NCBI GenBank assembly: GCA_025403435.1
Contig: CM046333.1
Location: forward strand, 15,029,770-15,093,769
From: Artocarpus heterophyllus
Lineage: Eukaryota > Streptophyta > Magnoliopsida > Rosales > Moraceae
Reading direction: 5' to 3'
Length of the DNA stretch: 64,000 nt
Part shown: positions 1-11,132 of the stretch, in pieces
Layout: the number at the start of each line of letters is the position of its first letter
Position numbering within the stretch: the first letter of the stretch is position 1
Notes under the pieces: model-generated
Database searches by the model: none
What the model was told of the DNA's origin: nothing
What the model saw: the letters and a program-made list of their open reading frames with translations, nothing else
Program-made: the position numbers and the translations under genes

Positions 1-559
1 CTCATCGAACAAGCAATAGATTCAGCATTTCCAAAATGAAAGGGGGAAAAAAAACAAAAACAAAACAAAAGAAAACAAAGAAACAAAGCAACACAAAACA
101 AAAACTAACAAACTCCTGCTCCCGAATTCACCACCAACCCCAAATTTAAACCCCGAGCACTCGGATAACAAAAGCAGTAACTTAAACAATCAAAATCAAA
201 TCAGAATATGAATAAAGGCAATGCTTCCTTTCCTAACAGAAAGATCTACACAAGACTCGAACACTCTCGTCCATGTTCTTTGCGCACATTTTCTCAGAAG
301 CCAAAAAATTCCTCACAAATTCACCCCCAAAATCCAAGAATCTACACAAATTTACAGAACATAAGCCTTTTAAAAGAAATTAAAATATGAATAATAATCA
401 ATCCTTCAATTTCTACTAAAATGAGCTATATCTAACTCAGTCTTCCGTGTTCCTTTCGCAAATTTTTGCAAAAGCGAGCTATACAAATTTCAAACTCACT
501 CTATGTCGCCCTTTTCGCGCATTTTCTCAGCAAACAAAAGCATGAACCAAGAAATTTAC
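1..559 (-). other. First intron of the GT47 gene (running off the left edge)
   Basis: On the minus strand the donor GTAAAT begins at 559, directly after the coding exon. No second coding exon was recognised between 559 and 1, so the rest of the gene lies outside the window. The stretch is A-rich (long A/C runs at 40-110) and short open frames in it look like chance. Confidence 0.6.
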
Positions 560-913
560 CTGAGTGCCCCACTGGCCTTTCATGCACTTAAGGGCGGAGA
601 TTTTCCCGTCGCGGCCGTACATCAAGGCCTTGAGCCCTTCGATCTCGTTCTCATCGTAGACATAGACTTTAAGGTCGAGGTGGGGTCCGTACCCACGCTG
701 GGGCCATGAGAGATCTCCGCCGTGGGACGACGGCAATGCGCTCCGGACCGGACGGCTGAGATCGGCGGAGGAGAGGCGGTCGCAGGGGCGGTCGAAGATT
801 CTGGATAGGAAGAAGGTGGCGACGACGAGGATGAGAGCTCCGATCTGTTGCGTGCGGGTGCAGGGAGTGTGACCGCCGGCGAAAGGTCGAGATTTGTTGG
901 TGGTGCTTCCCAT
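560..913 (-). CDS. GT47 exostosin-family glycosyltransferase, first coding exon (partial)
   Basis: This exon gives 118 codons in phase 0 and ends in CAG before a GTAAAT donor. Seen: a short basic N-terminus, one hydrophobic segment at about residues 24-41 followed by a charged lumenal stem, then the segment KVYVYDENEIEGLK and GRDGKIS...KGQWGTQ. The layout is a type II membrane anchor and the start of an exostosin (GT47) catalytic domain, expected to act in the Golgi on cell-wall or glycoprotein glycans. The KVYVYDE and GQWGTQ signatures are those I associate with the plant subgroup that includes Arabidopsis At5g16890; that placement is from memory. The donor substrate cannot be told from this fragment. 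The ATG at 913 is the first in frame and precedes the anchor. High GC in the exon contrasts with the AT-rich surroundings, as is usual for plant first exons. The next exon should begin with a continuation such as V-K-I-H. Confidence 0.75.
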
Positions 914-1100
914 CAGGGAATCGGAGTGGGCGCCACTGTGTGGGCCCTTCTGGATTAAGTTTGTTGTGAAGTTCTCAGATCCTCTCTCTCTCAGGTCTAG
1001 TTTTGCCTCAGAGCAAAGCGAACTGAAAGGCTAACGTCGCATAGCGGAGGAGGAGGAGGAGGAGGAGGAGGAGAAATACAAGAAGCGAGAATGGATCAGA
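914..1100 (-). promoter_or_regulatory. 5' UTR and proximal promoter of the GT47 gene
   Basis: The 190 bp upstream of the minus-strand ATG hold a TC/GA-rich stretch at 970-1000 and a GGA microsatellite at 1045-1073. No unambiguous TATA box was found. Assignment as leader/promoter rests only on position. Confidence 0.4.
1045..1073. repeat. (GGA)n microsatellite
   Basis: About nine perfect GGA units in the presumed leader of the GT47 gene; on the sense strand it reads as a CCT/TCC tract. Confidence 0.9.
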
Positions 1101-1234
1101 ACGCAAGTCTGCGGTGGGAGTCGTTTATATACTTTGCGTTATTGTAGAATATTTCGAAGATGACACGTTTTGGGAGATTGTAGAAAATGTTGCATTTCGT
1201 TAATCTACAGGCACTAATGTTTACTTTGCTTTAA

Positions 1235-2046
1235 GCCTTACCCTCTCTTTGGTAAGAAGGAAAGTAAATAAAAAGGAGAAGGAATATTACAAAGATAGAA
1301 AATTAAAAGAAAAGAAAGTATTTTAGTTTTTTTTAATTATTTGGTATAATAGGAGGAAAAAAAAAGAACTTATCTCTATCTGTTTGGTATTGAAAGTAAA
1401 ATCTAATGGATAGAAAAATTATAATCAATGTAATTACTTTTTAACCTAACACAATCAATACAATTCTTCACTTTCAATTTTCACAAAAAAAAGAAGAAAA
1501 ATTCAACATTCTCCTTAATTCAAGAAGACAACAAAACATAAAATCAATAGGAGAGAGATTCAACCATAAATTAACAATAATTTAAATAAATTTGAATTAC
1601 ATACCTTTATCAATGTTTAACGGTAGAAATTGTAAAAAATAAGCTTTTCTGTAAAAAAAAAAGATGGGAAATTTATGATGAAGATGTGAGGTATAATGAT
1701 TGTGAAGGTTTGCAAGGAAGAGAACCAGTCAAGAAATAAAACGTGAAATGTGCCGAAGATTTGTGAAGTATGGGAGAAAAAGTAGTTTCTAGATTTTTTT
1801 TCATATAATTTTTATGGATAATTTTGTAATTTTGTCTCCTTTATATGACTGGCAATCTTTTCCATTTGATAATCCATCTAATTTTGAGAGGAGAAAATAT
1901 AATAGAACCTACTTTGTAGTTTTTCCATCTTATTTTCCTTTCCATCCAAACTTCTCTCCTACCAAACACCCAATCTATCAATTTCTATCTTAAAATCCCT
2001 CCACCATTTTCTTTCCATCCAATTTTCTTTCGTACCAAACGGAGGC
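1235..2046. mobile_element. MITE-like non-autonomous DNA transposon, about 0.8 kb
   Basis: The left end reads GCCTTACC..TTTGGTA-GAA-GAAA and the right end, reverse complemented, reads GCCTCCGTTTGGTACGAA-GAAA, so the termini are imperfect inverted repeats. Each end is bordered by TTAA (1231-1234 and 2047-2050). The interior is AT-rich, has further TTTGGTA motifs near both ends, and encodes nothing. TTAA could be a piggyBac-type target, or a TAA/TTA (PIF/Harbinger) target with one ambiguous base. The family is not assigned. Confidence 0.5.
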
Positions 2047-2050
2047 TTAA

Positions 2051-2548
2051 GGATTTAGTAGAAATCATATATAGAAATATTGAATTTGCATCTATAAATT
2101 GAATTTGCATTTCCCATTTTACCCTTATCTTATTCTTTTTGTCCAAAACTTTTCTACCTCTCCCCTCTTTCTTTTTCTCTCTCCTTTGCCTCTCTCGATC
2201 CTCCGCTGTGTGCAAGTTCTCCTCTTTTGCCCTTCATTCTCTCCCTTTCTCTCTCCCCTTAGTTTTTGTTGCCCATTGCCGAAGCCATTGAAGGCAAGTC
2301 GCGCCATCACCGAAGTCTCACGAAGGAGCAAGTTGTGTAGAGTCAAGCGAACGCAGGTCACATGGAGTTATTGGAGTAATGAGAAGAGGTAGGTCACGTC
2401 GTCATTGGAGTTGCGCCAAAGCAAGTAGCACAAAATCTTGCAAAGATGGGTCGTGCGGAGTCGTGCAAAGGCAGGTCTTTTTGGCAGCGACGAAGTGACC
2501 ATTACTGAGAGTACTTGAAAACCAAGTTCAAACTTAAAACATTATAGC
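2051..2548. other. Intergenic stretch, no gene recognised
   Basis: A pyrimidine-rich block (2135-2265) is followed by a more GC-rich segment (2280-2510). The longest open frames here are low-complexity and overlap on both strands, so none is called. It may be a leftover of a larger element. Confidence 0.4.
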
Positions 2549-2560
2549 ATGTGAGAGCTT

Positions 2561-2726
2561 AGATTTAGCTTATATGTCTCATTTTTCATGTCCCCTTATG
2601 TGTCCCTCGAATAGTATCATGTCACGTCAATTAAAATATTTTAGTGATATAATATTTTAATTGACGTGGCACAATATTGTTTGAGGGACATGACGGGACA
2701 TGAATAAGGAGACACATGAGTCAGAT
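2561..2726. mobile_element. Fold-back MITE (Mutator-like target duplication)
   Basis: Two arms of about 75 bp (2563-2642 and 2650-2726) are near-perfect inverted repeats around a loop of about 8 bp; the innermost part is CACGTCAATTAAAATATT and its complement. The element is flanked by the 12-bp direct repeat ATGTGAGAGCTT at 2549-2560 and 2727-2738. A duplication of 9 bp or more suggests the Mutator superfamily. It carries ACGT cores (GACGTGGC), which resemble ABRE/G-box sites. Confidence 0.65.
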
Positions 2727-2734
2727 ATGTGAGA

Positions 2735-2790
2735 GCTTTACATTGTAGCAGTTGGAACTAAAGCTTTACATTGTAGCAGTTGAAACTTAT
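2735..2790. repeat. 28-bp tandem duplication
   Basis: Two near-identical copies start with GCTTTACATTGTAGCAGTTG, at 2735 and 2763. A related, weaker motif (ACAGTAGTTGGA) occurs downstream of SPT5 near 39240. Confidence 0.7.
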
Positions 2791-3417
2791 TAGTTCCAAC
2801 TAGATTTGCCAAACAATGTGGCTATCATCATCTCATTGTTGCCGACGCTGTCTCGCCATGACTTCCTTAGAGCTGCGCTGTCAACATCAACGAAAAGGGA
2901 TAGAGGACGTCGACAGTTAGGATTGTAGACGAGAAAGAGATAAAGAGAGAAAAAAGATAGAGATGAGAAAGAGCAAGAAAAAAAAAAAAGGGATGGAATT
3001 AAAATTTTAAAATATTTGTCGTTGGGTGTTAATATTTGACATTAACTCTAATTATTTTTAAATTTGATATTTGTTTCAATTATTTGCAAAGCATTTTAGG
3101 TCTTGCTACCCATACGTCAACACCAATTATAATTAGGGAAATTACAGTAGATCAACCAATTTATAAATGTTTTAAAAGTAAACAACCTATGTATCAATGA
3201 TTAAGAAATATAGGTCATTTTTGGGAGAGCAGATCTGCTCTCCATTTTTAGTTTTAAACATCTTATCTTCTCATTTTACTCTTGTTTCTTTCTCTTTTTA
3301 TTTTATGATTAGTGATGAGTACATGACCTGCGCGTATATTTTTGTATGTTGTATACGAAGATCTAAAATTTGTTGTAAATTTTTTTGATTTGAAGATCTA
3401 ATGTATCTTAAATGCAA

Positions 3418-3602
3418 ATAAACAAAAAAGAAGAAAGGATGAAAAAAAATATGAAACAGAAGGAAAACAATGTTAAAAAAAAAAAGATGAGAAAAAGACA
3501 AAAAAAAGAATGAAAAATAATAAAAGAAAAGAAAACCAAAAAAGAAAAGAAAAAGGAAAAAGAAAAAGAAAAAGAGAAAAAAGAAAGGGAAAAAAAAAAC
3601 AA
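3418..3602. repeat. Polypurine (GA/A-rich) tract
   Basis: About 180 bp is nearly all A and G on the plus strand, including runs of AAAAAGAAAAAG. The open frames on its opposite strand are poly-Phe/Ser low-complexity translations and are not genes. Confidence 0.8.
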
Positions 3603-3660
3603 AATAACATATTTAGGTTAAAACTTAGTAAATAATGTCATTTAGTTTTAAAATGTATAG

Positions 3661-3727
3661 TAAATAGTATGTCATGAGAAAGTGAGTAATATCTCATGAG
3701 AAATTGAGTAATATCTCATGAGAAATT
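3661..3727. repeat. 22-bp tandem repeat, about three copies
   Basis: The unit GTAATATCTCATGAGAAATT repeats with slight variation, and the first copy is degenerate. Each unit holds the palindrome CTCATGAG. Confidence 0.75.
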
Positions 3728-5119
3728 AAGAACAAAAATCCTAAAATACCTCCACCTTATTTTTGCTCTTTTCTTCCACTCTCCTTAAGTGTAAAACCGG
3801 TTCCTCTTCCTCTCTATCACTCGAATTTTTTTCCTTCCCACACCACTAAAGTTGCCAAGCCAAAAATTATAAAGAACAAGGAGACCAAGGAGAAGCTACT
3901 CAAAGCTTGCTCTTCAAGGGGAAATGCTAATCTCTTTCTCCTTTTTCTAAGATCTAGATTAGTTTATGGTATTTAGTGATAACAACGTATAATAAGTTCC
4001 TATTTGTATATTTATTATAGTTTTTGTTAGTTTATGTTGTTATGGTTTAGTCTATCTCAGATTGGATGTGAATAGTTAGGACTAGGTTATATAGTCTATG
4101 GTCAAAAAATATTTTTGCTTTTTTTGAGCATAAAAATGGACTCTTTAGAGATTGATTTTAGAGTTTTCCTGAACACGAACTTTTAGATTTTGATGTTTTG
4201 AACAAATTTCCATTATAAAGATTTTCGTGGTTTTGACTTTAAGACAGAGTTTCGGACCGTTTTATAAAACTGCCCAAAAACTATGTAAATAGTGGGCAAT
4301 CATAATTTGTAGCAAAAACGGACCATTTTGTGGCCGAATTACAATTTTTGTAAAACATAAAACTTTTAGATCTTGGCAAGATGAAAAACTTTTGAGAAGA
4401 AATTTTTTAAAATTCTGCCTTTAAGATGCTGTTACAAATAGTTATAAAAACTTCACAAATTATGTCCAAAATAGTGCAGTTTTTGTTTTCGATGAAAACG
4501 ACCCTCAAACAGTCCAAATTTTTATTTTTATAAAACGTGAAGATATTAGATCTCGATAAAATGAAGAACTTTTGTAAAAAAAAATTTTAAAAATTTTGCC
4601 TTGAAAATAGACTTTTTAACATTTTTATAAAAACTATTTAATTTTTATTTTATAATTAATAAGGAGGGGTCATTCATTTAATTTTTTTTTAAAAAAAATA
4701 TGATCATTTATTTTAAAAAGGTCATTGAGAAGGCCACCTGGCCTATTTCCCTTTCGGTGTTTTGTAAAGTGAGGTTTATAATAAGTATTTTTTTAAAATA
4801 TACTTTTGTCCTTAAATATAATTTTATTAACGGGTAATATGCAGCAATAAGAAATTTTATTTAAAAAAGTGTATAAAAAGTAGAATAGGGTGTCAATACA
4901 CCCTACTTATTATTATATGTAGACTTTTTTATTATCTATTTTATAATGGACAATTATGTAAATCACTCGTGGTCAATTTTTTTTAATTTTTGAAAAAACT
5001 ATATGAAATGCCCCTTATAAGCACGCTTTATTAAAAATGCTCTCCCCTTCTTGACATTTCAAAATTGGCCCTTTAAAATCTTCTCTTTTAAATTTGATTT
5101 ATTAATTTATGCTTTTGTT
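3728..5119. other. AT-rich intergenic DNA with one degenerate direct repeat
   Basis: No gene was recognised. Segments 4318-4425 and 4497-4602 are diverged copies of one another (both hold TAGATCT followed by GATGAAGAACTTTTG-like sequence), offset by about 178 bp. The first base of the copia target duplication (CCTAA) is at 5120. Confidence 0.5.
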
Positions 5120-5124
5120 CCTAA

Positions 5125-7172
5125 TGTTGAAAAAAAAGTGTGAGGTGCGCAACGAAAATTTAAATTATATATATATCAGAGTAATTTCTAAAACACAAGT
5201 TTGAAATGCTATATGTATAAATTAGACAGATCTTTTACTAACCTTTGTGTGCCGAAGAACCTCCGTAACCTGTTATGAGAAGTAACGTTTCAGAAGAGCC
5301 TCAATCAACTGGTCTTCTTGACTATTCTCAATCCACAACCAGACTGAGGGTGGGCTCACACGTACAGCTCTTCCACCGATGACTCTCCTTTCAACCAATC
5401 GAGAGAACCCAAAGCCAATGTTCATGATTTATGAACAAAAGCTCTCAGGGAGTTCTTAGATGCTCACTAGAAGAGTATTACTCCTAATTTCTCAATTGAT
5501 CTGAGTAAATCATGAGACTCACTCCCTTTATATAGCTATCGGTCCTAGGGTCAGTCCTTATCAGATTAGGTCTCAAAAACTTGAAACAGAATCAAGTTTG
5601 GATCAATATGTGATAAGATCTGCGTGAAAGCGCGTAATCTTATTGCTCGCTGATCGGCAGGGCGAACATCCTGATTGGTAGGCCGAACAGGCCCCATCGG
5701 CAGACTAAACACGTAATTCGATAGGCCAAACTCCCTGCGTAAATATCTCCGTAAATCTTTTATTTTCCACCTGAGATTCTATAGGATAAGGTCTTAGTTT
5801 TGATTCAAATAACCCAATAGAAAAATTATCTGATCAAAACAAACTTTATCAAGATAATCTCTAAGAAAATAAATCAATTCACAATAATTCTACAAGTTTA
5901 TTTTGATCTAATTTATCCAAAATTAAATCAACCGATAAAGAGACAAGAATTATCTGATCCCAATAATTCAACAAGTTTATCTTAAATTAATTTTATTACA
6001 AAATTAATTTAACCAATAAACAGACATGAATTATTTGATTCTTTCAAATTTTAAACCAATCTGATAAATCCGACATAAGTCACTAATTATTGAAAAAGCA
6101 CGCCGTGTCATTACAAGACTTTGTGAGCTAGCAAAGGGGACCAAAATGGACCTATAAAGTTTAAGCTCATGATAATTATGAAACTCAAAATCCCAGATAT
6201 ACATTTCACAATTATCAACTCTAACGCTACCCTACTAAAAGCTTGGAGCTGTACTCTTGAACTTTATAGAATTACGAAGCTCGTATAGCTAAGTCTCCAT
6301 GACATATCATAGTGTATCGTATCCCCATATGAAAATCCATAATCGGCTTAAGGACAAGTTCTATCTTACCTTCCTGATTATTTTTATATTACGTTCCATT
6401 ATCTCACCATCTAAAAACTTACTATCCAAAGACAGTATACCATTCGGTTACACCTATGTATCCAAATGGTTGAGCGCTCCTGTTTTTTCAATTACAAGAC
6501 AACGCATATAAGAGGATATATTACTCCTAAAGAGGAGCTATGTATTCCATATCTATGAATAACAAGTCTACACTATCAAGAGTTATGCCTCCAACGTATC
6601 GACATGCATGCCACTATTGAGATGTGGGTGTTACCCTTTGGTACATCAAAAGACACAAGTCGAGACAACGGGCCCTCTATTCATCTTAGGATTAAGATAC
6701 AATACAAATGATTGTCTAAAGTGAATCGATTTGCCGAGATAGAATTATTAATCCAAATCAATTCACTTTATGTCCCGATCCAACACATCTTCACCTATGA
6801 CAATGCGCTAATGTTTCTATTCACGGAGTCCAACTCTGATGGTCAAGACAAACCATCTCCCTAAATGGGAAAAAGACAACATAACAATCTTTACATGAAT
6901 AAAGCGCCCAATTTTATTCCCTCGATTGCGGATCATATGTTTTAGACCAGTAACCTTAAGAATCGTGTCTTACGCATAATCAGTCCATCATATGCCCAAT
7001 TCTTAAGGTTTAGACTGACAGTCTCAGACCACTATTTGCTTAACATACATTCAACAAATATGAACGTAAAGAGGACAAGATATGGTATATATAAATGAAT
7101 AAATTCTTTATTGATAAAAATGTCTCCAAAAACTTATTACATTTTTATTCCTTAGGGCATATATGTCTAACA
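5125..7172 (-). repeat. Copia LTR 1 (3' LTR of copy 1)
   Basis: The LTR is 2048 bp and ends in TG...CA (plus-strand TGTTGAAAA... to ...GTCTAACA). The minus-strand TATA box TATATAAA lies at 5527-5534. A GC-rich cluster of CGGCAGGCCGAAC-like motifs lies upstream of the TATA in U3 sense, at 5645-5740. The adjacent polypurine tract on the minus strand is GCAAGTGGGAGAT (7173-7185). Confidence 0.9.
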
Positions 7173-7186
7173 ATCTCCCACTTGCA

Positions 7187-10100
7187 CTAAGTGAGTAAAT
7201 AGAGCAAATTTCGCATTCCCATAGCTTCCACATGCCTCTCAAGACTCTCCCAGTAAGTGTCTTCGTAAATGGATCAGCTAAATTGTCCTCTGATGCGATC
7301 TTACACACCGTGACATGCTTGCCCTCAATGAAGTCCTTTATCACATAATACTTCCGATCAATATGCTTACTCTTCTTGTGAAATCTTGGTTCCTTAGCAT
7401 TAGCTACCGCCTCACTGTTATCACAGTACAGTGATACTGCTTTATCCATGTCAAGTACAACCTCAAGATCCCCAAGGAACTTGCGGAGCCACTCTGCTTC
7501 TTTTGAAGCATCACTAGCTGCCACATACTCAGCCTCCATCGTTGAATCTGAAGTGCAATCTTGCTTCGCACTTCTCCAACTGATGGCACCGCCACCTAGA
7601 GTAAACACAAACCCCAAAGTCGATTTCCTAGAATCCAGATAGGATTGAAAATCTGAATCAATATATCCTAGAGGAGTGAGGTTCTCACTCGAATACACAA
7701 GTATATACCCTCGAGTCCTTTGCAGGTACTTGAAAATATGCTTTACTGCAACCTAATGGTTCGGTCCTGGATCTGCCTGAAATCGACTTACAATCTCGAC
7801 CGTATAGCTAATATCCGGTCGTGTGCAAAGCATGGCATACATGAGACTACCTACTGCCGAAGCATAAGACACCTTCTTCATGTATTCTCTATCTTCATAA
7901 GACTTTGGTGACTCTTTCTTAGAAAGAGTAATTTCAGACCTAGATGGTTGCCCACCTTTCTTGGAATCCTGCATTGTAAATCTCTTGAGAATTATATCTA
8001 TGTAGCTGGTCTGTGATAAAGCTATCATTTTGTTCTTCTTATCCCGATAGATCTGGATACCGAGAACAAAATTAGCCTCACCTAAATCCTTCATGTCAAA
8101 TTGCTTGGTCAACCATAATTTGACCGATGACAACGCCCCAACGTCATTGCCAATTAACAGAATGTCATCTACATAGAGCAGTAGAAAAACCACCTTTCTA
8201 TCTTTAATGTGTTTGTAAACACATGGTTCATCCACATTTTGTGAGAACCCATAAGTCTTGATCACTTGATCAAATCTTATGTTCCAAGATCGGGAAGCCT
8301 GCTTAAGTCCATAAATTGACTTTAGCAGCTTGCAAACCTTACCCTCTTGACCCGCGACCTTGAACCCGTCTGGTTGTTCTATACAAATGGACTCGTCAAG
8401 ATAGCCATTCAGAAAAGCCATCTTGACATCCATCTGTCAAATCTCGTAGTCGAGAGTGGCAGCTATAGACAAAAGAATCCGATTGGGCTTAAGCATGGCT
8501 ACAGGCGAAAAGGTTTCCTCATAATCGATTCCTTCCTTTTGCATATAACCCTTAGCTACCAGTCTAGCCTGAAAGGTTTTGACCTTTCCATCCACTCCTT
8601 TTTTCCTCCTGTAGATCCACTGACACCTTATGGGTTTTACCCCTTCGGGAAGATCCACAAGTTTCCAGACCCTAGTCTCCATAGACTTCATCTCTATGTT
8701 CATGGCCTCTGTCCAGAGTCTTGAATCAACATCCTCCATAGCTTCTGCGTAAGTATAAGGATTCCTGTTATGTTCATCCGGTTCAGCTAAAAGACTTCCC
8801 CATTGAACATATACCTCTTAGGTCGACGCCCGATCCTCCCACTACGCCGAAGCCCCTGAGGTCGTTGTTCAGGATTGTTTGGTTTTTCTACACCGATCGG
8901 AATAGTTTCGTTTGGAACCTCCGGAGTGATTTGATCACTCCTTAACTCCTCAAGCATCACTTTGCTTCGAGGTTTAAAGTCGTCCATGTAACTCTCCTCA
9001 AGGAAAATTACATTAGTTGAAACCACGACTTTATTTTCCTTTGGGTTATAAAAATAACCCCCTTTAGTCGCTTTTGGATATCCTATAAACACACAAACTT
9101 TCAAAAACGCTACCAACTTATTCGGATCCTTAAACAGGACAAGAGTAGGACATCCCCATATGCGAATATGGTTTAAGGATGTCTTCCTACTCGTCCACAA
9201 CTCGTAAGGAGTTTTAGGGACCGATTTTGAAGGCACATTGTTCAAAAGATAACATGCAGTTTGTAGTGCATATCCCCAAAAGGATAAAGGAAATGATGAA
9301 TAACTCATCATGGACCTAATCATGTCCAACAAATTCCTATTCCTTCTCTCTGCTACGCCATTCTGCTGCGGAGTGCCCGGCGCAGTCAAATGAGATAAAA
9401 TCGCATTCTCTAACAAGTGTTCCAAGAACTTATCAGAAAGGTATTCCCCACCTCGATCTGATCGAAGTGCCTTTATGGGTTTACCCAATTGCTTTTCCAC
9501 TTCAGCCCAAAACTCCCTGAACTTATCAAAAGTTTCACTTTCGTGGTGCATCCGGTACAAATACCCATATCTTGAGTAATCGTCAATAAAAGTGACGAAG
9601 TACTCTTACCCTCCTCGTGCCCAGATGTTCATCGGTCCGCAAACATCACTATGTACAAATTCTAGAACCCCTTCGGCCCTATTGCCCTTAGACCCGAATG
9701 GTCTTTTGGTCATTTTATCCTCCAAACAAGATTCACATTGAGGTATAGATTTCACCTTTAAGTAACTTAAAGGTCCATCCCTTACCAACCTTTGAATCCT
9801 ATTCAGGTTAATATGACCAAGGCGCAAATGCCAAAGATAAGTCTTATTAGAGTGAGAAGTTTTAAGTCTTTTAGAGTCATCATCATTTATCTCAGCATTA
9901 AGCAATAAGTCCATCTTAGGTTTGATAAAATATAGATTATTTTTCATCCATCCAGAATAGATAAAAGATTTGTTTTTACGAATCACCACTTTTTCATTAA
10001 AAGATACTACGTAGGAGTCTTTAAATAAACAAGATACAGAAATTAAATTCCTTTTAAATTTAGGAACATAAAAACAATTTTGCAAAATTAAATTCCTATA

Positions 10101-11132
10101 ATTATCAAAGTAAAGATGGACATCTCCCACTGCTTCCGCTGAAACCAAGGATCCATCGCCCATCCGAAGCGTGAAGTCTTCATGTAGCAGACTTCTCATT
10201 TCTTTAAACCCCTGTAGAGAAACACCAACATGATTAGTTACACCAAAATCTATGACCCATATGTCACTAGAGTCCTCAACCAAACAAGTTTCTAAATATA
10301 GTAGATCACACCTACCTTCTTTGGAAAGGAAGTCCTTGTAATGCTTCTTAATATGCCCTACCTTTCCATAGAAGAAGCACTTAAGCTTCTTTGGGTTCCT
10401 CTTCTTCTTTTTCTTGCTCTTGGTAGTAGCAGGAAAAGAAGACTTCCCGTTCTTGGCTCGTTGCTTCTTTTTATTCCCTACGTTAGGATTGGAATCAGAA
10501 GCAGCTACCATGTTGGCCTCTCCACCAGCAGGAGACTCCCTGATCAACAGTTCGAACTCTTGTAACTGTTTCATCAATTCTGTTAAGGTCATATCCCGTC
10601 TATTGCTTAAATTAAAAGTAGCTCTAAATGGAATAAATTCCTTAGACAGAGTCTCAAAAACCATATTCATCTGAGTTTTAGCATTGATGTCGGCTCCATT
10701 GGTTTGAGCCTCAGCGGGGTAACCTATGACCAATATCCTGTGCTCCTTTACAGATGTCTCCGGTCTTTGTCTACAGTTTAGAAGTTTTTGAAGTGCCCCT
10801 TGCCGCTTTGTTATGGCCTGGCCTCCAAACATATCCTCAAGATTATCCAAGATCTGCTTCGCAGTCTCATAATCCTGATGTTGAGCTTGCAGCACGTTGT
10901 TCATGCTAGCCATAACATAGCAGCGGGCCTGATCATTAGTATCTTTAACGATCGTACGCTTAGAATTGTTCATTACTTAAGTCCCCCATAGGGTCGGGAG
11001 GACAAGGGGTCGTCAGTACATATTTCAGTTTCTCAAAGGATAAGACGATATCCAGGTTCCGTTTCCCATCATTATAGTTCTCACCGGTTAATTGGTTTTG
11101 TCAAGTATCGATGATAAAGCGTTTTTAGATAT
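7187..11132 (-). pseudogene. Copia gag-pol, copy 1 (inactivated)
   Basis: Domain order is gag, protease, integrase, RT, RNase H, which is the Ty1/copia order. Seen: a zinc knuckle (10341-10390) in which the 2nd and last Cys are Tyr; a protease motif mutated from D-S-G to D-F-G (about 10240); integrase His-His-Cys-Cys (about 9730-9850) and DDE segments ([21 protein letters not shown]) at 9655-9340; RT YVDD (8163-8180); RNase H (7753-7187). Lesions: the gag ATG is ATA (11130-11132); stop at 10960-10962; TAA for Tyr at 9606-9608; 1-nt deletion near 8790; TGA for Trp at 8437-8439; TAG for Trp at 7753-7755; 1-nt deletion in the C-terminal TGRV segment near 7240. The product would have been the retrotransposon polyprotein. 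It cannot be made intact. Confidence 0.92.

Noticed and set aside
2099..2392. Overlapping open frames on both strands, up to 97 codons
   Set aside because: Pyrimidine-rich low-complexity sequence with no recognisable domain and no supporting splice or codon pattern.
3298..3602. Minus-strand frames rich in Phe, Ser and Leu
   Set aside because: They translate a polypurine tract; low complexity, no domain.
7448..7642. Plus-strand frames inside the copia RNase H, and similar ones at 8347, 10341, 17108 and 52405
   Set aside because: They are antisense shadows of the minus-strand polyprotein and follow its conservation.
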